Assembly: GCA_037190845.1 (NCBI GenBank)
Contig: JBBCJI010000005.1
Coordinates: 124,001-188,000 of the forward strand
From: JBEBVQ01 sp037190845
Lineage (GTDB): Bacteria; Bacteroidota; Bacteroidia; Chitinophagales; Chitinophagaceae
DNA: 64,000 nt
Reading direction: 5' to 3'
Below are positions 42,130 to 50,351 of the stretch, in pieces; position 1 is the stretch's first letter, and each line of letters starts with the position of its first letter. Made by a program: the position numbers and the translations under genes. The notes under the pieces are model-generated. The model was not told where the DNA came from, did no database searches, and saw only the letters and a list, made by a program, of their open reading frames with translations.

Positions 42130-42168
42130 ATCCAATTCTGTTACACACTTTAAGTTACGATATTTTTC

Positions 42169-44505
42169 TCACTTTTTCTTCCGGGGTGTTTTTTTAGGCG
42201 GGTTTGCTTTTATTTCTTCAATAATGGCTGTTACTTCTTCTATGGTTAGTTGCTCGGGGTGTTCCTGCTTTTCTTTCGGTAATTTATAATTACGTAACCC
42301 CTGCTTTATATAAGGTCCATAAGGGCCTTTCAGTATTTTGATTTTTTCCTTTTCAAATATTTTGATTGTATTCTCTGCGGCGGCTTTACGTTTTTCTTCG
42401 ATCAGCGGCGCCACTTCATCAAGTTCCACGGTATAGGGATCCATTTCCTTTTTCAGGGAATAGAATTTTCCGTCGTGTTGTGCATATGGGCCAAACCGGC
42501 CAATGTTCACGATTACGTCAATGCCTTCAAACAAGCCGATTTTCCGGGGCAGCCGGAATAATTCCATCGCTTCATCGAGGGTGATGGTTTCGATGCTTTG
42601 ATTGGGTCTCAATTTGGCAAACCGTGGTTTTTCCTCATCTTCAGTGCTGCCTATCTGTACCATCGGGCCGAAGCGGCCCAGGCGGGCGACAACGGGTTTC
42701 CCGCTTTCTGGATCATCACCCAGCATGTGTTCGCCTTTTACTCTGCCTGCGTTTTCCATGGTTTCGGTGACCCGGGTGTGAAAAGGATGATAGAAGCTGT
42801 CAATCATTTTATTCCATTCCTTCCGCCCTTCCGCTATCTGGTCAAATTCTTTTTCAATTTCTGCAGTGAAATTATAATCCATCACCTGCTCAAAGTATTC
42901 TGCCAGGAAGTCGGTAACCACCATCCCGAGATCAGTAGGGAAGAGCTTGGCTCTTTCGGCTCCCACATTTTCCGCTTCTTCTTTTTCAGAGACCTGGCGG
43001 TCTTTCAGTGTGAGGATACGGTAGATCCGTTTCACACCTTCTTTATCCCTTTTCTCCACATAACCGCGCTGCTGGATTGTGCTGATCGTCGGTGCATAAG
43101 TAGAAGGACGGCCGATACCTTGCTCTTCGAGTTTTTTAACCAGAGAAGCTTCCGTGTATCTCGGCTGTGGGCGTGTAAAGCGTTCTGTCGCATTCATCTC
43201 GATAAAATCCAGCGCCTGTCCTTTGGTTAAAGGTGGCAACATGCTGTCGTTGTTATCATCATCGTCTTCATCGTCACGTCCTTCGCTGTATACTTTCAGG
43301 AAGCCATCGAAACGTAATACCTCGCCAGTGGCTGTAAGCATGTCTGGGTGCGTGGATACTGAAATGGTAGCAATAGTTCGTTCCAGTTGGGCGTCTGCCA
43401 TCTGTGAAGCAATCGTGCGCTTCCGGATAAGATCATAAAGCCGTTTTGAATCGGCGTCTCCGGCAGCAGCGATACTTGTATCCGTAGGTCGGATAGCCTC
43501 GTGTGCTTCCTGTGCGGATTGATTTTTATTCTGAAAAGCGCGTTGCTGATAATACTGCTCGCCATACTGGTCGATCACAGCATTGCGTATATTTTCCTGT
43601 GCAGTATCTGACAGGTTTACCGAGTCGGTACGCATATAGGTAATATGTCCGTTCTCATACAGCTTTTGTGCGAGGAGCATTGTCTTGGACACGGAGTAAC
43701 CCAGTTTGCGGCTGGCTTCCTGTTGGAGGGTAGAGGTTGTAAAAGGAGCTGCAGGAGATTTTTTCGCCGGCTTTACCTGTACGTCGTTGACGGCATAATC
43801 TGCCGGGATGCACTGCTGCAGATATTTTGCGGCGTTGACGGCATCTTTTATCTTATCTGCGCCTGCGGCTTTAAAGCTGACGTTTTTCCCGTTAAGATCC
43901 GGGGCCCGGAACAGTGCTTCTATTTTAAAGCTGCTTTCGGGGGTAAACTGATTGATCTGGCGTTCGCGTTCCACGATCATCCGTACAGCTACAGACTGTA
44001 CACGACCTGCGGAGAGATTGTTACGCATGCTCATCTTGCGCCACAGGATCGGAGATAACTCAAAGCCTACGATACGATCGAGCACCCGCCTTGCCTGCTG
44101 GGCATTTACGAGATCCATGTTTACCGTACGTGGATTGGCCACCGCTTTTTTGATCGCAGGTTTGGTGATCTCATGGAAGACAATCCGTTTTGTGGTTTCC
44201 GGATCCAGCCCCAGGACTTCACATAAATGCCAGGAAATGGCTTCCCCTTCACGGTCCTCATCCGTAGCGAGCCATACTTCATCAGATTTTTTGGCAAGCG
44301 CCCGGAGTTCCTTTACGACCTTCTGTTTATCTTCGGATACGATATATTTGGGTTTGTACCCGTTCTTCATATCAATACCCATATCTTCCTTCTCCAGATC
44401 ACGTATATGTCCGTAGCAGGATTTCACTTCAAAATCGCTGCCCAGGATTTTTTCAATGGTTTTTGCTTTTGCGGGAGATTCTACTATTAATAGATTTTTG
44501 CCCAT
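42169..44505 (-). CDS. topA: DNA topoisomerase I (type IA)
   Basis: Relaxes negative supercoils. It has 778 residues. The TOPRIM domain starts NLLIVESPAKAKTIEKILGS (4-23) and contains WLATDEDREGEAISWHL. The catalytic Tyr is in GHITYMRTDSVNLS (about 291-304). The C-terminal part has TOPRIM_C-type repeats (GRFGPMVQIG, GRFGPYAQHDGKFYSL, GPYGPYIKQGLRNYKLPK) rather than Cys zinc fingers, and ends in a basic PPKKTPRKKK tail. It is preceded by two tandem hairpin terminators. Confidence 0.96.
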   Translation of the reverse strand: MGKNLLIVESPAKAKTIEKILGSDFEVKSCYGHIRDLEKEDMGIDMKNGYKPKYIVSEDKQKVVKELRALAKKSDEVWLATDEDREGEAISWHLCEVLGLDPETTKRIVFHEITKPAIKKAVANPRTVNMDLVNAQQARRVLDRIVGFELSPILWRKMSMRNNLSAGRVQSVAVRMIVERERQINQFTPESSFKIEALFRAPDLNGKNVSFKAAGADKIKDAVNAAKYLQQCIPADYAVNDVQVKPAKKSPAAPFTTSTLQQEASRKLGYSVSKTMLLAQKLYENGHITYMRTDSVNLSDTAQENIRNAVIDQYGEQYYQQRAFQNKNQSAQEAHEAIRPTDTSIAAAGDADSKRLYDLIRKRTIASQMADAQLERTIATISVSTHPDMLTATGEVLRFDGFLKVYSEGRDDEDDDDNNDSMLPPLTKGQALDFIEMNATERFTRPQPRYTEASLVKKLEEQGIGRPSTYAPTISTIQQRGYVEKRDKEGVKRIYRILTLKDRQVSEKEEAENVGAERAKLFPTDLGMVVTDFLAEYFEQVMDYNFTAEIEKEFDQIAEGRKEWNKMIDSFYHPFHTRVTETMENAGRVKGEHMLGDDPESGKPVVARLGRFGPMVQIGSTEDEEKPRFAKLRPNQSIETITLDEAMELFRLPRKIGLFEGIDVIVNIGRFGPYAQHDGKFYSLKKEMDPYTVELDEVAPLIEEKRKAAAENTIKIFEKEKIKILKGPYGPYIKQGLRNYKLPKEKQEHPEQLTIEEVTAIIEEIKANPPKKTPRKKK

Positions 44506-44540
44506 GCCTGTTTTCCTTTTCTATTTATATATACTACAAT

Positions 44541-44566
44541 TAAAAAACCCTTTCCCGTGGAAAGGG
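44541..44566 (-). terminator. Terminator/attenuator in the topA leader
   Basis: CCCTTTCC/GGAAAGGG (44548-44555, 44559-44566) with a 3-nt loop, followed on the minus strand by TTTTTT. It ends 36 nt before the topA ATG, downstream of a first terminator at 44603-44630. Confidence 0.65.
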
Positions 44567-44602
44567 CAGGTGCAATAATAACGGATTGTTTTGTAAAAAT
44601 AA

Positions 44603-44630
44603 AAAAGGCGGCAAATTAATGCCGCCTTTT
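44603..44630 (-). terminator. Terminator of the T9SS protein gene
   Basis: AAAAGGCGGC and GCCGCCTTTT pair across an AT loop. On the minus strand it is followed by a T-rich tract. It lies 34 nt after the stop of the leftward T9SS gene. Confidence 0.8.
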
Positions 44631-44663
44631 CTATTCATAAATTATATCAATATAGAATAAATC

Positions 44664-46085
44664 TTACTTGGAGATGCTTACCCGACCGGTGCTGCGCTGG
44701 CCGTTAGCCTCTACAGAGTAGATATAAACGCCAGCAGGTATGCCGGCTGTGTTAAACTCTGCAGTTACAGCGTTGCCATGCAATTGTTGTGTTTGTAATA
44801 CCTGACCTACTGTATTGATCAGGCTTACCTTTACGTCTGTTGCTTTAGCCAGCGTAACCGGGATACGGAGAAAATCCTGCGCAGGGTTAGGGTAAGCAGA
44901 TACGCGGGTAATCACACCTGAAATGCCGTATACACTTTCTGCGGGAGGTTGGGGTATCTCAGCAACCGTTGAGCATGTAGGGCATGTAATGTGGAAATCT
45001 ACAAACGGATATTCCATAACTGAGGGGGCTGTGTATGCCCAATGGGGAATGTATTGTTGTTCCCAGCTTTGGGTTAAAGTTACAGGCAACGGTTTGATGT
45101 AACCTGCATTGAAGTTTCCTGCAGTGTATGTCGGTTGTTGTCCTGCATTTTCTTCGAAGAAAAGAGCACGGAACAGACCATATTTGAACGGATTAGTTGG
45201 ATCCCAGCTATCGGAAAGGAATGCGGTATCTTGATATGGTGTATATTGACCATCTTCCCCGGATTTAAATGTAACGGTAACAGCAACCATATTTTGTCCG
45301 GCAGGAACAGACAGATTCGCAGGAACCGTAAACCGGTGAAGGCCTGTGGAAAGCGTGTCTGCAATAGTAAGGTAAAGATCTTGGTAGATGACAGCCGGAC
45401 CGCCCTGAACCCCTGCGCCTACGTTATTGGCAGTATCGTGCAGCACGGCAGCAAATTGTATATTACCACTCTGCAATCCACCGGTAGGCAGATTGGTTCC
45501 GTCATTTCCGTCACCATATAGAAACGCAAAACGCAGCGTATCCACAACATTGGGTTTGTTTATATTCCGGCCATAATAACCATACACGCTTACAGAGTCA
45601 AGAGTATATGCCTCATTCTGAATGCCGATTATCGTACCGTCGCCGTCCGGATAGTATTCATCAAAATAGAGGGCATCATTAAAACGGTGAATTTGAGGAT
45701 GCAATACGGCTGCGTAAGAGGCAAAGTTGATCGTATCTGCTACCGGAGGACCACTGGGGTTGTTAGGATCGCCATAGGCAGCCATGATATCCGGACGGAA
45801 CCACATATACGGAATGGTATTGTTGTCCAGTATACCTGAGTTAAGTGCCGCGATGGTATATACGTAATTATATGTACGGCTGCCACCAGCAGTGGGCTTA
45901 TGTTGTACATCACTGTTGGCATGTACCTGAAGCTTTTTCAGATCCTCCAGTTTCACGGAATGCTTGAGTGGCAGGGGCATAGGATTAGTTCCATCAATAT
46001 GTACCATAGAAAAAGACTTATTTTCCTGAGCACCGGCCCCCAGCGATATCACTCCTGCTGTAAGAAGTAAGAATAATTTTTTCAT
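44664..46085 (-). CDS. Secreted protein with type IX sorting domain
   Basis: 473 residues with a signal peptide KKLFLLLTAGVISLGAGAQE (2-21). The roughly 360-residue body is rich in Asn, Gly, Tyr and aromatic residues, and I cannot assign it to a family with confidence. Segments such as FMVHIDGTNPMPLPL-like strands and VTFKSGEDGQYTPYQDTAF suggest beta-sandwich structure. The last 75 residues are a type A sorting domain: VSAYPNPAQDFLRIPV, VSLINTVGQVLQTQQL, GIPAGVYIYSVEANGQRSTG. It is exported to the cell surface. Its promoter probably contains TATCTTTA at 46118-46125. Confidence 0.82.
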   Translation of the reverse strand: MKKLFLLLTAGVISLGAGAQENKSFSMVHIDGTNPMPLPLKHSVKLEDLKKLQVHANSDVQHKPTAGGSRTYNYVYTIAALNSGILDNNTIPYMWFRPDIMAAYGDPNNPSGPPVADTINFASYAAVLHPQIHRFNDALYFDEYYPDGDGTIIGIQNEAYTLDSVSVYGYYGRNINKPNVVDTLRFAFLYGDGNDGTNLPTGGLQSGNIQFAAVLHDTANNVGAGVQGGPAVIYQDLYLTIADTLSTGLHRFTVPANLSVPAGQNMVAVTVTFKSGEDGQYTPYQDTAFLSDSWDPTNPFKYGLFRALFFEENAGQQPTYTAGNFNAGYIKPLPVTLTQSWEQQYIPHWAYTAPSVMEYPFVDFHITCPTCSTVAEIPQPPAESVYGISGVITRVSAYPNPAQDFLRIPVTLAKATDVKVSLINTVGQVLQTQQLHGNAVTAEFNTAGIPAGVYIYSVEANGQRSTGRVSISK

Positions 46086-46318
46086 CGGATAAATTTTACT
46101 TTGAATTTGATTTGCCGTAAAGATAACGGTTCTTTTCAGATTCCGGAATTTTTTCAGGGCCTCCGGGGAGATTTTAACAGTTGGGATTTTTTATAATCGG
46201 GCTGTATTTTATGAAAAACATTGTATGTAAATGATTTGTATTTTTTCTCCGTACACCAGGAGCACTTAGGTATTCAGAAGTATTGAGGTTGCCCATATTT
46301 CATGTTCTTAGCTTCTTA

Positions 46319-46459
46319 TTAGCCCGGAGTTCGGGATACGGAACCCCACGTTCTCCTTAACCTGGGTTGCACCCTATGCCTGTTTAGTGCGATCCTGTTT
46401 TCGCGTATACGAAACGGGGAGACAGAGAGGGGTGTACTTTTTATCCCGAACTCAGGTTA
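46319..46459. mobile_element. Candidate MITE or structured RNA
   Basis: A perfect 11-bp inverted repeat AGTTCGGGATA (46328-46338) and TATCCCGAACT (46442-46452) extends outwards imperfectly to TTAGCCCGG and CAGGTTA, giving ends of about 20 bp. Inside, ACCCC and CTCC can pair with GGAG and GGGGT, with small hairpins GGGT-TGC-ACCC and TTTCG-CGAAA. It has no coding capacity. The form fits an IS-derived MITE or a folded RNA. I could not identify a target-site duplication. Confidence 0.4.
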
Positions 46460-46532
46460 GTACATAATTACCTTTCAGATGCCGGTCTCCTTACCTTTTG
46501 CAAAAAACTTTTTTCCGGTCGTTCATACCGTT

Positions 46533-46540
46533 TATTTTTG
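46533..46540 (+). promoter_or_regulatory. -7 element of the proline dehydrogenase gene
   Basis: TATTTTTG followed by C matches the consensus 18 nt before the ATG. A T6 run about 20 nt upstream takes the place of TTG. Confidence 0.5.
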
Positions 46541-46558
46541 CAATTGTTAAACTAATAT

Positions 46559-47728
46559 ATGCTCCCTGAATTTAATGATACCCGGATTGCGTTTCAATAC
46601 CGTTCCGGGCGGGAATTAAAAAAAGCCCGTTTACTTTTTTCCCTGATGGCCTCATCCACACTTACCCGCATCGGGCTGGGACTCACACAGGCAGCGATAA
46701 AATGGCATTTACCGGTAAAAGGACTGATCAGGAATACTATTTTCAGGCAGTTTTGTGGAGGCGAAACCCTGGAGGAAGCCGGAAAGACCGCTGAAATGCT
46801 CGGTAAATATCGGGTAGGCGTTATTCTTGATTATGGTGTGGAAGGCAAGGAAGATGAGAAAGAATTTGATCGTGCCGTTCCTGAATTTATCCGTGCTATC
46901 CGCTATGCTGCTCAGCGTAAGCATATCCCGTTTATTAGTCTGAAGGTGACCGGTTTTGCCCGTTTCGCTCTTCTGGAAAAAATACATGAAGGCCAATCAT
47001 TAAGTGAAGCTGAAACTGCTGAATGGCAGCGCGTACGGCAGCGTGTTTTCGATATCTGCGGCGCCGCGGCACAATGTGAGGTGATGGTGCTTATTGATGC
47101 GGAAGAAAGCTGGATACAGCAGCCAGTGGATGATCTGACGGATGACATGATGGAGGTGTTTAACAAAGAACAATGTATCGTGTTCAATACCTTCCAGTTG
47201 TACCGGCATGACCGTCTGGCCTTCCTGGAAGCCTCTGCCGGAAAGGCAAAAAAGAATGGCTATATTCTGGGAGGTAAACTGGTGCGGGGTGCATATATGG
47301 AGAAGGAGCGCAAACGGGCTGCCGAGATGAACTATCCCGATCCGATACAACCGGACAAAGCGTCCAGCGACCGGGATTATGATGCCGCTGTGCTCTTTTG
47401 TCTCCGGCAGCTTGAGCACATTTCGGTATTCATCGGTACACACAACGAACAAAGCTGCATGAAGGCTGCTGCCTATATGGAGGAGCACCAGATACCTCCC
47501 GGCCATCCCCGGGTATATTTTTCACAATTGTTCGGCATGAGCGATAATATTTCTTTCAACCTTGCTCATGCAGGTTACAACGTAGCTAAATATCTTCCTT
47601 ACGGACCGGTACGGGATGTCATTCCTTATCTCATGCGCCGTGCACAGGAAAACACATCGGTAAAAGGACAGACGGGCAGGGAACTGTCATTGATCAACAG
47701 GGAAATTGAACGCAGGAAAAAATTATGA
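46559..47728 (+). CDS. Proline dehydrogenase
   Basis: FAD enzyme that oxidises proline to pyrroline-5-carboxylate, the first step of proline catabolism. It has 389 residues, a free-standing PRODH rather than a PutA fusion. The TIM-barrel signatures are ISLKVTGFARFALLEKI (about 126-142), VMVLIDAEESWIQQPVDDL, GYILGGKLVRGAYMEKERKR (about 234-253), IGTHNEQSC, and YLPYGPVRDVIPYLMRRAQEN near the C-terminus with the substrate-binding Arg pair. No pyrroline-5-carboxylate dehydrogenase gene is adjacent. Confidence 0.92.
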   Translation: MLPEFNDTRIAFQYRSGRELKKARLLFSLMASSTLTRIGLGLTQAAIKWHLPVKGLIRNTIFRQFCGGETLEEAGKTAEMLGKYRVGVILDYGVEGKEDEKEFDRAVPEFIRAIRYAAQRKHIPFISLKVTGFARFALLEKIHEGQSLSEAETAEWQRVRQRVFDICGAAAQCEVMVLIDAEESWIQQPVDDLTDDMMEVFNKEQCIVFNTFQLYRHDRLAFLEASAGKAKKNGYILGGKLVRGAYMEKERKRAAEMNYPDPIQPDKASSDRDYDAAVLFCLRQLEHISVFIGTHNEQSCMKAAAYMEEHQIPPGHPRVYFSQLFGMSDNISFNLAHAGYNVAKYLPYGPVRDVIPYLMRRAQENTSVKGQTGRELSLINREIERRKKL

Positions 47729-47730
47729 AT

Positions 47731-47784
47731 TATGAATGATGAATTATGAGTGAAAAAACCCATCATTCATAACTCATCACTCAA
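47731..47784. repeat. Word hairpin between convergent genes
   Basis: TGAATGATGAATTATGAGTG (47732-47751) faces TCATTCATAACTCATCACTC (47763-47782) across an A-rich loop. Mismatches are mostly transitions that keep G-U pairs in RNA. It overlaps the last codons of the leftward FtsB-like gene and may terminate both genes. Confidence 0.6.
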
Positions 47785-48055
47785 TAACATACACATCTTC
47801 ATTGTCCCGCTTCATGCGGTAGCGTTCCCGGGCAAATTCTTCCAGCTTCTTAGGATCGGTACGAAGGGCATGATAGGCTTTTTCCATTTCGGCGATTTCC
47901 TGATTCAGATAGGCTATGTCACCTTCCGTTTCCCGAAGCTGGCGCTGCCGTTCACGTTGGGTAAAGAAATCATTCTGATCAAAGAAAAACATCCATGCGG
48001 CAAAAGCTGTTGCCGTAATGAAATATTTGTTTAGTACAATCCGGAATAATTTCAT
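47777..48055 (-). CDS. FtsB/DivIC-family septum formation initiator
   Basis: Small bitopic cell-division protein, 92 residues. A short cytoplasmic N-terminus precedes one TM helix (YFITATAFAAWMFFFDQNDF, about 11-30), and then a coiled coil ERQRQLRETEGDIAYLNQEI. The family ending is LRTDPKKLEEFARERYRMKR, with the E-x-x-A-R-E-x-(Y/F) pattern. It is directly downstream of eno on the same strand (38 nt), the common eno-divIC arrangement in bacteria. Confidence 0.88.
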   Translation of the reverse strand: MKLFRIVLNKYFITATAFAAWMFFFDQNDFFTQRERQRQLRETEGDIAYLNQEIAEMEKAYHALRTDPKKLEEFARERYRMKRDNEDVYVIE

Positions 48056-48073
48056 GCTTCGATTTATTTACAC

Positions 48074-48091
48074 CGTAGGGGTGCCCCTACG
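48074..48091. repeat. Palindrome between eno and the divIC-like gene
   Basis: CGTAGGGG-TG-CCCCTACG is a perfect 8-bp stem with a 2-nt loop, two nt after the eno stop. Sequences of this GTAGGGG/CCCCTAC kind often occur as dispersed intergenic repeats. Confidence 0.6.
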
Positions 48092-48093
48092 CG

Positions 48094-49383
48094 TTATTTA
48101 CCAAACTTAAGGGTTTTTCCCGGATACCAGCCTTCTGTGCCGAGCTCTTCCTCGATGCGCAGCAACTGGTTGTATTTTGCCATACGGTCTGAACGTGATG
48201 CTGAGCCTGTTTTTATCTGTCCGCAGTTGAGCGCTACGGCAAGATCTGCGATCGTGGTATCTTCTGTTTCCCCGGAGCGGTGGCTCATGATGGTATTGAA
48301 ACCTGCAAACTGGGCCATTGTTACCGCTTCGGTTGTTTCCGTAAGCGTACCGATCTGGTTGACTTTTACGAGGAGTCCGTTGGCTGCATATTCAGCAATG
48401 CCTTGTTCCAGGCGCTTTACGTTGGTTACGAATAAGTCATCGCCAACGAGTTGCACTTTCCCTCCTAATGCCTGGGTCAGTTTTTTCCACCCCTTCCAAT
48501 CATCTTCCGCCATGCCGTCTTCGATGCTTACGATCGGATATTTTTTGCACCATTTCACCCAGTATTCCACCAGTTCATCACTGGTCATTTTAGCTCCGCC
48601 GGATTTATGGAAAACATATCGTTTTGTTTTTTCGTTATATAATTCAGTATTAGCTGCGTCCAGTGCAATGAAAACCTGCTCCCCGGGCTTGTATCCCGCT
48701 TTTTCGATAGCCTTTAAAACAGTCTCTATCGCTTCTTCATTGCTTTGAATGTCCGGTGCGAATCCACCTTCATCGCCGACATTGGTCGCATAGCCTTTTT
48801 CTTTCAATACGCTTTTCAACTGGTGAAATATCTCCACACCCCAGCGTAATCCTTCACTGAACGAAGCTGCTCCGGAAGGAACGATCATAAATTCCTGGAA
48901 GTCTATTTTATTGTCTGCGTGGGCGCCGCCATTCAGGATATTCATCATTGGTACCGGCAATGTCTTGGCATTGGCGCCGCCGATGTAACGGTAGAGGGGG
49001 AGGCCTGTGGCCTGTGCTGCTGCTTTGGCGGCAGCCATACTTACTGCAAGAATTGCATTGGCTCCGAGCTTGCTTTTATTGGGTGTGCCGTCCAGCTCCA
49101 GCATGGTACGGTCAATGCCGCGCTGGTCTGTAACGTCCCAGCCATAAAGGGCTTCACCAATTGTTTCGTTAATGTGTCCTACAGCTTTACTGACACTCTT
49201 GCCCAAATAATTTTTCTTATTGCCGTCGCGTAATTCCACCGCTTCATGTTTTCCGGTAGACGCGCCCGAAGGCACTGCGGCACGTCCGGTATAGCCATCG
49301 CTGGTATGTACATCTGCTTCTACAGTAGGATTGCCGCGGGAGTCGAGTATCTGCCGGGCAACAATATTGGTAATAAAGCTCAT
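48094..49383 (-). CDS. eno: Enolase
   Basis: Glycolytic enzyme that interconverts 2-phosphoglycerate and phosphoenolpyruvate. The ATG at 49383 gives 429 residues, the family length (the frame is open further upstream, but that lies beyond the promoter). Features are ARQILDSRGNPTVEADV (9-25), the catalytic Glu region VGDEGGFAPDIQSNEEA (about 204-220), IVSIEDGMAEDDWKGW, LVGDDLFVTN, and the signature LVKVNQIGTLTETTEAV (about 338-354), followed by MSHRSGETEDTTIADLAV. Magnesium ligands Asp, Glu and Asp are all present. Confidence 0.97.
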   Translation of the reverse strand: MSFITNIVARQILDSRGNPTVEADVHTSDGYTGRAAVPSGASTGKHEAVELRDGNKKNYLGKSVSKAVGHINETIGEALYGWDVTDQRGIDRTMLELDGTPNKSKLGANAILAVSMAAAKAAAQATGLPLYRYIGGANAKTLPVPMMNILNGGAHADNKIDFQEFMIVPSGAASFSEGLRWGVEIFHQLKSVLKEKGYATNVGDEGGFAPDIQSNEEAIETVLKAIEKAGYKPGEQVFIALDAANTELYNEKTKRYVFHKSGGAKMTSDELVEYWVKWCKKYPIVSIEDGMAEDDWKGWKKLTQALGGKVQLVGDDLFVTNVKRLEQGIAEYAANGLLVKVNQIGTLTETTEAVTMAQFAGFNTIMSHRSGETEDTTIADLAVALNCGQIKTGSASRSDRMAKYNQLLRIEEELGTEGWYPGKTLKFGK

Positions 49384-49402
49384 TTGTGTGTGTTTTGGGG
49401 TG

Positions 49403-49410
49403 TAAAGATA
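49403..49410 (-). promoter_or_regulatory. eno -7 element (variant)
   Basis: TATCTTTA followed by C on the minus strand differs from TAnnTTTG at the last base. The same octamer occurs before the T9SS gene (46118-46125) and the TPR gene (53556-53563). Confidence 0.4.
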
Positions 49411-49427
49411 ATGTGACATTCTCATAT

Positions 49428-49435
49428 TATTTTTG
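49428..49435 (+). promoter_or_regulatory. -7 element of the DUF1835 gene
   Basis: TATTTTTG followed by CC matches the consensus 19 nt before the ATG at 49455. It is divergent from the eno promoter, with the two elements only 17 nt apart, so the promoters overlap. Confidence 0.5.
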
Positions 49436-49454
49436 CCGGCACAAGCATTTGTAC

Positions 49455-50267
49455 ATGATCTATCATTTTGTCGTCGGCGACGAAGCCGCAAAACCATTAC
49501 AGGAAGCCATTTTGAACGAGCCTTCTATAGCGGGCGAGGTAATTGTGCTGAAAGATATCCTGCACGTGGGTCCTTTACAGAAAACAGATGACATGACCTT
49601 CAGCCAGATGCGCAGCGCCTTCTGGCAGGAAGTGGTTGTACATGATAAAACGCCTGTCGTTGTAGACGATATGGAGCGCCTGCTGACCTGCTCCAAAGCC
49701 ATGTACGACGATGATACGATCCAGGTATGGTTCTGGATGGCGCCTGGCCCGGCGGATGTCTGTGCTTACTACTGGGTGTTGCCTTATTTGTCAAAGCATG
49801 CCGGCCGTTTTTCATTGGTCAATATTGCGGGCCTCCCCTTTCTGGACGAAAATGGCAAAGTATATTTCCCGAAAAACATCAGCGCCATCCTCCCCAGGGA
49901 ATTGGTTAAAGCCCGGCGGCTCGCCCGGTTGGTGACACCTGCGGAAACGGAAGTAGATACTGAAGAATGGCGCCGGCTGACGGAAGAAAATGCTGCTATC
50001 CGTACGCATGAAGGCGGAAAAAAGATCATATCGCGGGATGAAACACATTACGACAGTCAGCTTACCGGCTTTTGTACGCAACAGCCTCAGAAGGCCTCCA
50101 GAATCATCAGTCAGGTATTGACAAAACACCAAAACCCGACGGGGGATCTTTATCTCGGCTGGCGGCTGCGTCAATTGGTACAGAACGGTACACTGGAAGC
50201 AAATGGTGATATCACAAAATCCTTCAAGGATTTTGATGTACGTTTACCCGGACAGGCGCCGGCTTAA
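49455..50267 (+). CDS. DUF1835 domain-containing protein
   Basis: 270 residues from the ATG at 49455. The N-terminal half shows the DUF1835 pattern: IYHFVVGDEAAKPLQEAI, EVIVLKDILHVGPL, VQVWFWMAPGPADVCAYYWV-like, and SKHAGRFSLVNIAGLPFLDE. The C-terminal half, with GDLYLGWRLRQLVQNGTLEA, fits the partner domain DUF3658. The biochemical role of the family is not known to me. It is divergent from eno and upstream of scpA by 84 nt. Confidence 0.82.
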   Translation: MIYHFVVGDEAAKPLQEAILNEPSIAGEVIVLKDILHVGPLQKTDDMTFSQMRSAFWQEVVVHDKTPVVVDDMERLLTCSKAMYDDDTIQVWFWMAPGPADVCAYYWVLPYLSKHAGRFSLVNIAGLPFLDENGKVYFPKNISAILPRELVKARRLARLVTPAETEVDTEEWRRLTEENAAIRTHEGGKKIISRDETHYDSQLTGFCTQQPQKASRIISQVLTKHQNPTGDLYLGWRLRQLVQNGTLEANGDITKSFKDFDVRLPGQAPA

Positions 50268-50291
50268 TCCGGGGCATCCCGGAAAATAATG

Positions 50292-50299
50292 TATTTTTG
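50292..50299 (+). promoter_or_regulatory. -7 element of scpA
   Basis: TATTTTTG, 52 nt before the scpA ATG. No upstream TTG at the standard spacing. Confidence 0.4.
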
Positions 50300-50351
50300 A
50301 ACAGGGCAGGATAATGAAATTATTGAATACTGTCCTTTTTGTGAACCATCC

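Larger units (their letters stand above)
46086..46558. other. 473-bp intergenic region with a MITE-like element
   Basis: It holds the leftward -7 element TATCTTTA (46118-46125) of the T9SS gene, an AT-rich stretch, the inverted-repeat element at 46319-46459, and the rightward -7 element TATTTTTG (46533-46540) of the proline dehydrogenase gene. No coding frame is credible. Confidence 0.55.

Noticed and set aside
42598..43230. 210-codon plus-strand open frame inside topA
   Set aside because: It is antisense to conserved topA sequence, with a Phe/His-rich composition.
46319..46459. Integron attC site or 6S RNA
   Set aside because: No attC consensus ends or integrase are present. The fold lacks the long stem with a central bubble expected of 6S RNA, and the region is short for it.
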